Positions 8,890 through 20,159 of a stretch of 64,000 nucleotides of DNA are shown here, piece after piece. The notes beneath the pieces were generated by a model. The model searched no databases, had not been told where the DNA came from, and saw only the letters and a list, made by a program, of their open reading frames with translations. This stretch comes from Bicyclus anynana (lineage: Eukaryota; Arthropoda; Insecta; Lepidoptera; Nymphalidae). The stretch lies in NCBI RefSeq assembly GCF_947172395.1, contig NC_069098.1:4891001-4955000 (forward strand), read 5' to 3'. Every line of letters begins with the position of its first letter. The stretch's first letter is position 1. Both the position numbers and the translations under genes were made by a program.

Positions 8890-10760
8890 TTTATTTAAAA
8901 AAAATTTTAAATGCGACGCTATTTGTATTGATAGACGAGTTTTAGTGTTTAACTCAGATGAAAGAATATTATATATATATTATTTATTTATATAATATAA
9001 TGCGTATATCAAAATATTATTATATATTAATATATGTAACTGATAAATTATAGTTGTAAATTCAGTTGAAAATAGAAAATGTATGACGTTTGATTGATAT
9101 TATTTATTTGTATCATCCGATGACTTGATGTTTTTTATAGATTTATTGACGACCAAATCGAGTAATAGATGGAAATAAAAAGGGAATTTGAATCGCAATG
9201 ATGTTGATGACCCGAGGAGATAATTGCTATGATTGTAATCGCATTTATAAGACACATTTGAAACCCCCCTCTTCCCTGCCCCCCCAGTGAACGATTGTTA
9301 TGGAGCAATTATTCAGAGTGTAAAACGTAGGCTACGTAATTGAATTAGGATTACTTTTTATCCATTTTTAAATGATTCTTCGTTCCCGAAAACTTCAAAA
9401 TCGCTGTTAATTTATGCGTATAAAAATAAAAAAAAGTTAATAAATTTATATCTAAATTTCTTCTTAGACGGTAATGTTAGGGGTCGTAATGTGGTATAGG
9501 TGCAGTGACACTTAGGACAGCGATTTCGAAGTGTTCTCGTATAGTATGAGATCCGGCAGAAGGAATGTATACACTCATCTGTTATTTAATTGGGATATAA
9601 ATGATAGAAAATTTTGACACATTGCAATGTATCAATGTTGTCAACATATGTTGCCTAGTTAAGTTGTGACCAAACAGTAATATATGATTATTTATTTATT
9701 TAATCTCCTCCTCTCACTGGTTTTAATTAAATTAAAAACTATATCACCTACACTAGTTAATAGAATATACCCAAAAGATTTGAAAACGTAAAGGTTGCCT
9801 GCTTTCACATTGCAACTGTGGTATTGCCAGAAATAAACAGTTAATTAATGTTATACAAATACAACAGTTATTTAGTCGTCTAATATGTCAAATAAAAGCT
9901 TATTTTATGCTTCATTTAATTTTGGTTGCCTTTGATCTAGTTCATGGATTTCTAGATTTGGTATGAAAAATGTGTTTGGCCTCAATTTAACTAGGCTACC
10001 TATTTGCAATGTGTCACTGTGATTATCTGCCATTTATTTCATAGTACTAATGAATAACAGATGAGGGTATATATTTCTAATGCCGGATCTTAGACCAGTA
10101 TAAGAGTTGTAAGTATGCTTTATATGCCTCATATCGTGCTTTTAAGTGATAATGTGTCTTTATTAATTGTATTGAAGTTTTTAATTTAATGATTATTTTA
10201 CTGCCAATGTTTCACAAATTGTTATTTCTTTTCTAATACTTGCGTATGTCTGAATTTCACCCTATTTAGATGTTACGAACACACATTCTTAGTTCATTTT
10301 ACGTCTTATGATTATTGTATAGACGCGCGCGTGTGTGCGTGAGTGTGTGACTGTGTGTGCGCCTCTCGTCACGCTAGCGCATGTATAACTATGTTTAAAT
10401 ATTTTATTTCAAAATTTTACTTTTTCGAGGAAAATATAATAAATGATGTTTTCAAATATTTTTTGGGTCGTTTTATTTTTTACCCGACTGCAAGAAGGGT
10501 TGAGTTTTTCGCGCTTATCTTGTATGTATGTATATATGTTTGTAAATATGTATGAATGTAATATTCTTTATTTCCCCGAATTTTCCAAACCGGCTGAACG
10601 GATTTCATATTTAAAAAAAACGTGCAATTAGAAAAATGTTAACTATCAATCGCCATACATTTATGTGCGAGCAGGTTAGGCAGTCGGGTATTCAATTTTT
10701 TTTAATTATTGACTTGTTTAATGTGTTATTAATGTAGCTTATAAAAAAAATCTTTATGTA
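8890..10760. other. Intergenic, no gene seen
   Basis: AT-rich spacer between beta-spectrin and the protease homologue. It holds simple ATATAT stretches (8970-9040) and a (GT)n-like patch at 10330. A diverged lepidopteran repeat around 10485-10700 begins acccgactgcaagaagggtt. Short frames here look like chance. Confidence 0.6.
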
Positions 10761-10761
10761 G

Positions 10762-11085
10762 TGCAGAGAGAGCCCAGTGGATATGACCTCTGTCTTGATT
10801 CTGAGGGTGTAGGTTTGAATCCGATCCGGGGTATGCAACTTTTCAGTTCGCATTTGAAGAAATTAAATATTACTTGTCTCAAACGGTGAAGGAAAAACAT
10901 CGTGATGAAACCAGATACCAGAGAATTTTTATTATTAATGTATCATTATAATTTATATTAAATTAATTCTCTACGTGTGTGAAGTCTGCCAATCCGCATT
11001 GAGCCGGCATGGACTATTTGGTCTAACTCCTCTCATTCTGCTCGTGCTCAACAGTGAGCCGACTATGGGTGGTTTCTGATGATAT
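10762..11085 (+). repeat. tRNA-headed SINE, family 2
   Basis: It shares the agcccagtggatatgacctc head, the GGTTTGAATCC B box, aaggaaaaacatcgtga and the cctctcattctg end with the other family-2 copies. It ends about 210 bp upstream of the protease-homologue start codon. Confidence 0.85.
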
Positions 11086-11294
11086 GTGGTAGATATGTCC
11101 ACTTGAAATATCAAGATACCAAAGATATATTTTGTGAAGATAACATATTTTATCACATTTCGAGATAAAACGCTTTCTCATCCCACTTTTTTAGTCATCT
11201 CGATTATTTTTATCGATAACCACATAACTCGTCGATTTTGTATGATTATAAGGACTATTGAGTTTTTTTTTTCAATATTTATTTGTGTACTAAA

Positions 11295-11423
11295 ATGGTG
11301 TTTATTCGTAGAATAGTTTGTGTTTTATTCATTTGTTTCGTAGTGAATGTTTCGTGTACAAATAAAAGAAATGAGAGAATACTTGGAGGAGTCAGCAGTA
11401 AACGGCATTCCAGACCTTTTCAA
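11295..11423 (+). CDS. protease homologue exon 1: signal peptide and activation site
   Basis: ATG in the context taaaATGG; 43 codons from MVFIRRIVCVLF to HSRPFQ, phase 0. The donor GTAAGT at 11424-11429 runs directly into a SINE. Confidence 0.92.
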
Positions 11424-12046
11424 GTAAGTATGCGCGGTGGATTTACAAAACGGAGGTCCTGGGTTCGATCCACGGCTGGGTAGATTGAAATTTCCTTAAT
11501 TGGTCCAGGTCTGGCTGGTGGGAGGCTTCGGCCGTGGCTAGTTACCACCCTACCGACAAGCGATTTAGCGTTCCGGTACGATGTCGTGTAGAAACCGAAA
11601 AGGGGTGTGGATTTTCATCCTCATCTTAACAAATTAGCCCGTTTCCATCTTAGGCTGCATCATCACTTACCATCAGGTGAGATTGTAGTCAAGGGCTACC
11701 AGTCAACTTGTAAAGAATAAATTAAAAAAAAATTAAAGTATCGGAATCAGAAATGAGGAGACCCGCAGAAGAACCAAAATCACTGACATATCTCAGCGAG
11801 TCGCGAAGCTGATGTGGCAAAGGGCAGGTCACATAGTTCGAAGAGCTGATGGACGTTGGGGTCCCAAGGTGCTGGAGTGGCGACCCCGCATCGGAAAGTG
11901 CAGTGTTGGTCGACCCCTACTAGGTGGACCGAGGACATCAAGCGGGTTGCAGGGAGCCGCTAGACGCTCGCGGCTCGGGACCGTTTGTTTGGAATTGGAA
12001 GTCCATGCAAGAGGCCTATGTCCAGCTGTGGACGTCCATCGACTGT

Positions 12047-12093
<47 letters not shown>

Positions 12094-15000
12094 AAAAGTA
12101 TGGATTTATTATAGAATTAACTCTTAAAAGCTACAACGGTGTTTTTACACCCAGATGACTTAGTTTTGTGTCTGTATAGCTAAATTGTGATTTAGCGTTC
12201 CGGTACGATGTCTTGTAGAAACCGAAAGGAGTGTGGATTTCATCCTACTCCTAACAAGTTAGCCCGCTTCCATTTTAGATTGCATCATCAAGGGCTAACT
12301 TGTAAACAAAAAAAAAACAATAAAGTGTAGGTATCAGCCCGGGATCCCCCAAGATCGTGAGTTAAAAAACCCACATCCGGTTAATGTCAGTTATCGGGGA
12401 CTGACATGCGATAATGTTGGTAAGCCATGTAAGTTTGTTGACAAATTGACAAAGCTCGATCTCATAAATCGCCAAAATCGCCACCACCAGTAGGTAGCAA
12501 CGGTAGCAATAATCAGTGGTAGGTATGCAATTTGCAAATCTATGTTTATTTTAACGTAAACTAGCAAGCTCACACAACTTTTTCTGTATGTAAATACTCG
12601 AATTATTCCATCATATATGAGTTTGGCTTTTTAAACGTTTATGCAGCGCACGCAACGGAAAAAAGTATTTGTCCCTTTATTCCAGATTTTTCATTAATCC
12701 TCCGCTTCTACTGGTCATAGTGTGATGTTATACCTATCTAGGTATAGCTATCATCTATAAACAAACTATCCAACAAAAAAGGTTTAATTCGAATTTTATT
12801 ACACTAATAGCTAGGTACATGCTAGTCCCAGGAACTATTCCAGACTTAAGCGCATTCAACTAAACAAACAAACTCTTCAGCATAATTATCTACACGTGTG
12901 GTTGCTAAAATATGCGTTTTTAATAGCGTGTATCTTATCATAATCCTGCTAATTCTGACAGTTAAGTATGTGAATACAAAAATAAAACGAATGATAAGTC
13001 AACATCCTATTAGCACACGCCACGCAATTTCACCCGTGTAGTTCCTGTTTCTGTCAAAATACAGGAATAAAATGCCTTTGATACTCATAAATAACGTGGC
13101 TTTCTATTGATAAAATAATTTTAAAAATTCAATAAGTAAATTAGGTACAAACTTTACCTCTTTTTAATATAAGTATAGATATAAATACTTATAATGAACA
13201 CACATACCATATAAACCACCCAGATACCTACATGTACTTTCACAATTATTTCCCACTTGTGGGACTCGAACTCACGGCTGTGAAAAGCTACTCTACCTAC
13301 TTCTCCACTCGGCGGCCGAAAGTTAAAGTAATGCTAGCCACTAATCGTCTGTAACCGACGATACAAAACACCAAATCCATAGGTCGCTGATAAAGATCCG
13401 GCTCGAAGGACCACTTTGTAACGGACGAAACAAAATACTGAAATATTCGTCGAAAATGCGTTTCGGGACGTATATCGTTGCATCGTATGTTGACAGTTGG
13501 ATTATTCGTAATGAACTGAGTGGTTAAAATATCTGTCAAACTGACAGTTACCCTTGAGCGTTATATACGTTCAGTTATCTGCCTGGTCAGTTTATTTTAT
13601 TAAATAGGTACAATAAGGTCAGGATTGCCTTTATAAATATTATAATAATTTGCATCGCCAATACCGTCCAATAAGTCCACGTGCCTGTAGCGTAATCCAC
13701 GTGGACTCGGCGGCAGTCAACGGCAATCGCTCACTGCAGTCGCCTGCCGTTGACTGCCGCCGATACGTCGCCGACTGCGGTCGACTGCGGTCGCCGGTAG
13801 AGATGCCGCTCGTGTAAATGAACCCTTATTGGACTTATTTCGACTTATTAGGTGGTGAGTGGCTAGCATAATTTAGGCATCTTCACATCCACTTTGCCTA
13901 GTACCAGAAACTATTATTTTATATAGGTAGCGCTGACCCTTCGAGTAGGGTCGGAGGGTGAAATGGGATTCTGCGGCGGGTCCCTCCTACACAGGCAGTG
14001 GGTGATCACCGCTGCGCATTGCTGCTTCCATGGCGACCAGCAAGTAACGCATGTACAGGTAAATGCAATTAAATAAATATACAAGTAGGTATCTACGTGT
14101 TACGTAGGTACCTAATAGGTTATTAATATACATACTCATAACATATAAATAAGGTCTTGAGAAGCGTTTCAGCTATGAAGTGAAGCTATGAAGTGTTTCG
14201 AAAGATTTTCTTCCGAGAAATTGTCGAAAGTTTTCTGTAGTTTGGCGAAAGCTGGTGATATTACAGCTCATGCTTTGGAGTGGTAATGCGTCGATTATTA
14301 TCATCAATATGATAACATATAATAATGATAATCAGTTATTACAGAATATTTTATCACGACAAACCCACCAACCTGTCTTGGATTAGCGTGGTTAGTTTAA
14401 GCTCCAAAATCCTCGTTCTTAGCAGTGCCTAGCACTATAACGCTATTCTTTAACAATGTTTTTACAACTCACTAAACCTAACGCTATTTTTATATTTTTA
14501 GTTTCGAATTTGTCTCTTATCACTCTCTGTCTATCACGATATTGTAAATAGAATACCTAGACACAGACAAATCGAAACTCTCACTTTCAAATAATAAAAA
14601 CATCGTTAGATACAGGACAGAGGTACCTATATCAATTAAAATACGCTAGAAACAAAGCCTTGCGAATGTTGCGAGTAGAGTTTCCCCCTTAACGAGTTGT
14701 AGGGGTTGTAAAACTTACCCACCTGCTGTTCCAATACGAGTTGGCGTTCTTTGGGTGGTCATTTTGACGTTTCCACAGGTGGTCCTCGGTGCCCACTCGC
14801 TTTACGACCGCTTCGAGAACGGTCGTCGGATGATCAACGTGGAGGAGATCGTGGTACACCCGGACTGGGACGCGATCACGTTTGCTAACGATCTCGCGCT
14901 CCTCAGACTTGCTAACATTGCACAGATGTCGGGTAAGTCCATACCTAGTATCATCATCAACATTATCAGCCTGAGAACTCAGAAACTGGAGATCCAGTGG

Positions 15001-18000
15001 AGAAGTCCTCATGGATTATGGAGGCGCAGAAGTTATGTCGGACTTTTACCGACTAAAAACCCACGGTTTTCCATCTCTTAGCCTTGAGATTAGACCACGG
15101 GCACTTCGATTCAACCGCGACCCAGTCAGCAACATCTCAGCTAGAACCTCCACTTACAGACAAACAAGTCTCTTTACGCCATAAATGGCGTGCTGGAACA
15201 CGCGTCACGTTATCCATCTTGAGGACAGCGCTCGGACGATAGGCTCCCCGTGTCTATCACCCGGAGGTCCTCATCAGAGAGCAGGCATCGTTCGTTCGTT
15301 CTGCCTGCGTTCTGGTCTTCAGCGGCGTATTGGAGAATCTGGTTCATCTACTCTACTGGTCAACGGACTTCCACTGCTAGTGAAAGGCCTATTGCACGGA
15401 CTTTCAAACATCAAGGGCTTGAGTCGTCCAGCGCGTCCCGTTAACCGTTTGATGTCATTTGTTCACCTCGCGGTTTAGTGTCAAATGAATAACAATCAAT
15501 ATCAAAATTCCTTGTTTTCAACTAGACTTAGTTTCCAATCACTTTTAAAACGTCAAGTTTGTAAGATTGCCATGTGTAATACTTACATGTTATACGGTTA
15601 CAGATACTATAGAAACTATTCGGGTGCCATATTTGAATACAGTGTCCTGGAATTTCGCCGGCGCCGCCTCCGTCGCGTCCGGGTGGGGTATTGCTACTGA
15701 AGGTAACTGCAGTTTTAAATTATCTTATCCTTTTTCCTATCGACTAAGTGTTCATTTACACGAGCAACAACTACTCCCGACGACTGCAGACATTTTGGCG
15801 GCAGTCAACGGCAGTCAGTGACGTCAGCCGACTGCAGTCGGCAGTAGCAGTTGGTGCTCGTGTAAATTAACCCTAATACCCTAATATGACGGCCTCTGTG
15901 GCGCAGTGGTATGCGCGGTGGATTCACAAGACGGAGGTCCTGGGTTCGATCCCCGGCTGGGTAGATTGAGATTTTCTTAATTTGTCCAGGTCTGGCTGGT
16001 GGGAGGCTTCGGCCGTGGCTAGTTACCACCCCACCGGCAAAGACGTACCGCCAAGCGATTTAGCGTTCCGGTACGATGCCGTGTAGAAACCGAAAGGGGT
16101 GTGGATTTTCATCCTCCTCCTAACAAGTTAGCCCGCTTCCATCTTAGACTGCATCATCACTTATCATCAGGTGAGATTGTAGTCAAGGGCTAACTTGTAA
16201 AGAAAAAAAAAATAATAATAATAATACCACTAATGCCATTAGCCATTTGAACTTGAGTAGCTTACACACACATAATATCTCACTTTATGAAGGCGGAAAG
16301 TATGGCAGCCTATGCTCTTACCATAGGTAATCGTCTGGAAATTGGATTATTAGTCATTATCGTGAGGAATCATGACCCCAGTTGCCAGTTACTTAGTTTC
16401 GCGGCAACTCTTCGAAAAAAAATTGGCAAAAATAAAACTTCAAGGTTATCTAGCGAAGGGTTGCCACGTAGCTATGGGTCTCATGTCTTGGGCAAAATTT
16501 CGTCATTCTTATCTCTATTATAGATTTTGGCGCGCGCGTTGATGGTTGAGGGGTGAGGGAAACCATCTTGTAAACAAGCCGAACTTTTTTTTTTTTTTAT
16601 TCTTTACAGGTTAGCCCTTGACTACAATCTCACCTGATGGTAAGTGATGATGCAGTCTAAGATGGAAGCGGGCTAACTTGTTAGGAGGAGGATGAAAATC
16701 CACACCCCTTTCGGTTTTTACACAGTATCGTACCGGAACGCTAAATCGCTTGGCGGTACGTCATTGCCGGTAGGGTGGTAACTAGCCACGGCCGAAGCCT
16801 CCCACCAGCCAGACCTAGACAAATTAAGAACTAACACTATCTTGCTACAAGATTGTTATTGGCGACTTCAAATGAAAAAGCAATTGTTTCATAATAAACT
16901 AGCGGACGATCGCGACTTTGTCCGCGTGAAAATCGATGTAAACTTTCAACTACCCCTACCTTACCCTACCCTACCCCTACCTTTTCTTTGCTATAAACCT
17001 CATGGAGCCCGAGACCTTTCCAAAGAATGCAAAACCGTGGAAATCGGTCCGTGCGTTCTGGAATAATAGCGTCAGGAAGGAAAACCCGACTTATTTTATA
17101 TAGTAGATTAAATTAATATGAACAACACTATTCGATACTTTAAATTCTAAAATATGATACATCTATATAAATAATGGAAAATATATGTGTTTTATATTAG
17201 GTGTGACGTTCATATCGCCGACACTTCGCGAGAAGCTTCTGATAGTGCTGGCTGATGACCTCTGCAATAACACTTACTCGGAACGCTTACCAGAAAATAT
17301 CATTTGCGCTTTCGGCGATGCCTCAGGGACTTGCAAGGTAGGTAACTACAACTTAGTAAAGAAAGAAAGAAAGAAAGATTTTTATTTGGCAAAACATAAT
17401 GTAGCGTTGACTTATGTGCGCGTCTATCCTACCTAACCTACCCTATAAATGTTCCATACAAACTTCCAATCTCCATTTTAGGGAAGTGGGGGGTTAGAAA
17501 GAGACAAAACTTAGCCTTAATCCTTGTAATTTTGTACCTGTCAAGCGATAATAAAAAACGGACTTCGTTTGTTAGATATCTTTATTTTGGGAATGCATTT
17601 TGGTCCTGGGTTAGGAAAGTAATTCGAACTAGAGCTTCTACCAACAAAAGGTTTAATTAAAGGTTTAAATAGAACCGTTGGACTCTGCAAAGAAAGTACT
17701 AATGAACTGAACCAACATTTATTGTATACCACACTAGCTAATATACCTAACTATACAATTGCAAATTAATAAATTGAATTGAATTGAATTGAACTTAGTA
17801 TAGCGGATCTTAGAATTAACGCTTTAAGCTTTTAAGTATATTATTATGATAAGACGATAAACAATATGTACCTGGGTTTTTTACAACATACGTAGGTAGT
17901 TAATTTATTTTCTAAATCCTTAATAATACACGGATCAAGTATGTCATGTTTTCATTTTGTTTTTAATCTTGTAAAGGGTTCTTAACCCTTGTCTGTAAAG

Positions 18001-20159
18001 TATTACAGATAAGGTGAACTATTACAAGCTCTTTTATTACAACTATTGAACAATTAGATGATCAACATTATTAGACAAGAACTGGATTTTGTAGTGCTAA
18101 ATAACGCAATAATTTGTCTCGTTTTCGTGATTTTGTTATACACGCCTAGTTTCGACACAATGTAGGTAAGTTACTGTGATATTTATGAAATGCAGTGTTA
18201 AATTAAATTTGCTGAAATTCATTTTGAGTAATTAATAGTTGAGTTTAGTGTATATTTCCAAGTGAAACGACGTATAGGTAGCGGCCTATAACTTGATCTG
18301 TGAGCATGTAACCCATCGATATAAATCGTTAGATAGGCCCCTTTATACTAAAGAACGCACATTTTTATGTCATTACCCGAAGACACGCACATCTTATCTT
18401 AGTACGTAACAAAAACATGCTGTGAGTGGACGTGGACTTAAAACAATATTTACCGTTTATTTTTTTTTAATCCCTTAATTATGCCTTCGTGTTCATTTTG
18501 GAAATGTAAAAAGTCACAACAAATAAAGGGAAATGTGTTACGAGTGATGACGTACTCAATGTGCGAAACCAATGACAATTCCGCGACGCCTTGAGGCCCA
18601 TCTAAAGATCTACGATCGATGATGTAACTCATTTTACGTGTTGTAGATACGAGTACTTAACTGTAGCAAAGTGTAGCTCCATTACAATCGGGTACGAAAT
18701 ACTCAATCCTTTGACATTTTTAATGAACCGGGAAACCATGAAACATGCGTTTAACACATGTTTATTTTTTTTAATTATACCTGCGCAAACATCATAAACA
18801 TTTTAGTTCAATTTACTTGCCGGGGTATATACCTATCTTATATTCCATGGTGCCAAAGTTGTCTGAATAGTTTAATTAAAAACTATACGTGATATTTTTC
18901 ATTTTTTTTTATTTCCAGGGCGACAATGGTGGTCCATTGACAATGATTTTTAGCCAGACTGGAGAAACTATTCTGGTGAGTGTAGAGAAATATTTTTATA
19001 CATACTTCATAGATGTAATAAAAAGCCCAGACTCCGTCTCCTGAATTAAAAAGTGACGCACCCCAATTCTGCCAGTTCGCATAGCTATTAAACGTAGACT
19101 CCAACACGAACACATATGCACGTATGAAGACAGACCGCCATTATTTTCCTATATCTGGCATTCTGGCAATACACTTTACATTCACACATTGACACTCGGC
19201 GCCCTAAAGTGCTTCACTTGTTTGACAGCGAGTTGCCTGCCTATATATGTATATAAACATATACATATATAGGTATAATATAAGTGTATGAGTGTGAGCT
19301 GGAAGGAGAATGTTTATTTATATGTTCAGTCATATCCGACCAATATCAAACGATAGCTTAAAATCTAATTAATGTTTAGTTTATATGACAATACAAAGTC
19401 AGTTACATAAATGACGTCAATCTATTTCCAATATGGCGGACTCATAAAATGGTTGTCTACCACAGATGGCGTTATTCGGCAGATATTTTTTGTAGATTTA
19501 AGTGTACCTTTCAGTTTAATGTATCTTTTAAATACTACATAATAAACTATGCTACTAATATGAGAGATGGCGCCACTTCTATCTCTAGTCCACTAAACCG
19601 AAACTAGATGGCGCTAAATCAACCTAAAGTCCGGCCGCTCAGATATTGCGTTTCTGACAGGTCGTGCGAATGGGACAAACATAATCAATAACATTGCCTC
19701 GTATGAGATAAAATAACGACAGACATGAGATGAGATAAAATAAAGAGGCAATGTTTTTTTTTCTCTATTGTAAAGTACCAATTTGGTACTTCATAAAATT
19801 ACGATCTAGTCTACTTATGTGACTAATTAGTGATTTAACTTTAAATATTATTATTATGCCAAGATAATGTCCAATAACTTAATCTTAGTCTTCCACTATC
19901 TATTACGTCTTTAGATCACAGAGGCAGTGTAATTGAATTATTTTTGTCTCATTTGCTCACCACCTGTCAGAAACGCGATCTCTGAGCGGCCGGACTTTAG
20001 TCGTCGTCAAGTTTATTAGTTATTATGAATTATTTCCAGATCGGGGTGGCTTCGTTCGTCGAGGCGGACGGCTGTAACAACCGCATGGCGTCAGTCTTCA
20101 CTCGGCTACAGAGATACTTGCCCTGGATCAGTGACACCACTGGCATCACACTGGATTGA
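11295..20159 (+). CDS. Secreted chymotrypsin-fold serine protease homologue (catalytic Ser to Asn)
   Basis: Seven exons (11295-11423, 13927-14058, 14779-14932, 15604-15702, 17201-17337, 18919-18975, 20040-20159) sum to 828 nt: 275 residues and a TGA. Residues 1-21 form a hydrophobic signal peptide. Activation is expected at ER|ILGG (28/29). S1-family marks: FCGGS, WVITAAHC with His74, FANDLALL with Asp125, GWG, and three disulphide pairs (Cys59/75, LC/IIC, TC/DGC). The active-site loop reads GDNGGP: Asn220 replaces the nucleophilic Ser, so peptide hydrolysis is not expected. Such homologues in insects act as cofactors, decoys or binding proteins in gut or haemolymph; the role here is unknown. 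The next gene downstream is an active paralogue. Its introns are heavily invaded by SINEs, a LINE and MITEs. A single base error at Asn (AAT versus AGT) is the main alternative. Confidence 0.93.
11427..11738 (+). repeat. tRNA-headed SINE (family 1) abutting the exon 1 donor
   Basis: It begins gtatgcgcggtggattt, has a GGTTCGATCC B box, continues through ggctggtgggaggcttcggc and ttagcgttccggtacgatg, and ends in ttgtaaaga plus an A-rich tail. Compared with the full copy at 15891 its first ~16 bp are missing; the junction lies inside the splice donor. Confidence 0.9.
11739..12092 (+). mobile_element. 3' end of a (GAT)n-tailed LINE
   Basis: Translation gives the C-terminal pattern of a reverse-transcriptase polyprotein: KLMWQRAGHIVRR, ADGRWGPKVLEWRPR, GRPLLGG (frameshifted from a GRPP..W original), and an LGTVC..EVHARGLCP end. 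It finishes in about 14 GAT units. The same block recurs at 5103, 15340, 53118 and 62818. An RTE-type element is the likely source. Confidence 0.8.
12187..12321 (+). repeat. SINE family 1, 5'-truncated
   Basis: It holds only the 3' half: gatttagcgttccggtacga, gtgtggatttcatcc, caagttagcccgcttcca, tcaagggctaacttgtaa, then an A-rich tail. Confidence 0.85.
13690..13832. repeat. GC-rich MITE-like element with tcgtgtaaatgaaccc end
   Basis: It contains an inverted pair, cggcggcagtcaacggca and tgccgttgactgccgccg, and ends gctcgtgtaaatgaaccc. The same end occurs at 15750-15871. The left terminal repeat is not intact. Confidence 0.6.
13927..14058 (+). CDS. protease homologue exon 2: catalytic His
   Basis: 44 codons from VALTLRVG through FCGGSLL and WVITAAHCC to VTHVQ. 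Acceptor tatag, donor GTAAAT, phase 0 at both ends. Confidence 0.93.
14779..14932 (+). CDS. protease homologue exon 3: catalytic Asp
   Basis: VVLGAHSLYDRFENG, then VHPDWDAITFANDLALLRL. Acceptor tccacag, donor GTAAGT; ends in phase 1. Confidence 0.94.
14950..15480 (-). mobile_element. Decayed LINE fragment
   Basis: The segment 15340-15475 aligns on the minus strand with the 3' end of the (GAT)n-tailed LINE (ccactgct..aggcct, tccagcgcgtcccg.taaccg, tgatgtcattt.ttcacctcg). The rest is degraded, and plus-strand frames across it are antisense shadows. Confidence 0.55.
15604..15702 (+). CDS. protease homologue exon 4
   Basis: Encodes TIETIRVPYLNTVSWNF then AASVASGWGIATE, covering the GWG strand of the C-terminal barrel. 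Phase 1 in and out; acceptor ggttacag, donor GTAACT. Confidence 0.93.
15750..15871. repeat. MITE with gttcatttacacgagca termini
   Basis: Terminal inverted repeats gttcatttacacgagcaac and its near-complement gttggtgctcgtgtaaattaac flank a GC-rich core with ggcggcagtcaacggcagtc. It lies 48 bp after an exon of the protease homologue. Confidence 0.75.
15891..16226 (+). repeat. tRNA-headed SINE, family 1, full-length reference copy
   Basis: Head ggcctctgtggcgcagtggt (A-box region), B box GGTTCGATCC, body with ggcttcggccgtggctagtt and catcatcactta, and tail caagggctaacttgtaaaga plus A and AAT runs. This copy defines the family in the window. Confidence 0.92.
16583..16835 (-). repeat. SINE family 1, minus orientation
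   Basis: Poly-T start, then ctttacaggttagcccttga, catcacttaccatc complement, gtaccggaacgctaaatcgc and ggccgaagcctcccaccagc. The head past the body is lost. Confidence 0.9.
16898..17085 (+). repeat. Lepidopteran 'actagcggac' element
   Basis: It starts actagcggacgatcgcgac, contains taccctaccctacccctac and ends near gaaaacccgac. Related starts or ends occur at about 21.66, 25.0, 25.7, 47.2 and 51.55 kb. The mechanism of spread is not known from the sequence. Confidence 0.6.
17201..17337 (+). CDS. protease homologue exon 5
   Basis: Encodes VTFISPTLREKLLIVL, then DDLCNNTYSERLPENIICAF and GDASGTCK. It holds three Cys of the C-terminal barrel. The S1-pocket position (189 in chymotrypsin numbering) is Gly, not the Asp of trypsins. 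Confidence 0.94.
18919..18975 (+). CDS. protease homologue exon 6: mutated active-site loop GDNGGP
   Basis: A 19-codon exon starting exactly at the active-site loop: GDNGGPLTMIFSQTG then ETIL. The catalytic Ser codon is AAT (Asn). Acceptor atttccag, donor GTGAGT. Confidence 0.95.
19625..19999. repeat. MITE with TAAAGTCCGGCCGCTCAGA termini
   Basis: Terminal inverted repeats of about 40 bp or more (start TAAAGTCCGGCCGCTCAGA; the end is its near-complement, closing GGCCGGACTTTA). A second inner inverted pair, aacattgcctc and gaggcaatgtt, lies inside. A third terminus lies at 21604. TA at both tips is compatible with a TA target site. Confidence 0.85.
20040..20159 (+). CDS. protease homologue exon 7: C-terminus
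   Basis: IGVASFVEADGCNNRMASVF, then TRLQRYLPWISDTTG and a TGA stop. A MITE ends only 41 bp upstream of the exon. No clear AATAAA is seen close downstream. Confidence 0.94.
   Translation: MGVASFVEADGCNNRMASVFTRLQRYLPWISDTTGITLD

Noticed and set aside
12010..12114. Frame ending in a run of Met
   Set aside because: It is the LINE tail: (ATG)n translated in frame. The same holds for the minus frame at 62801-63097.
15898..15960. tRNA-like sequence with A and B boxes
   Set aside because: It is the head of SINE family 1, repeated elsewhere with the same body and tail; no complete cloverleaf is expected to be functional. The same applies to the family-2 heads at 4448, 10762, 27508 and 34338.
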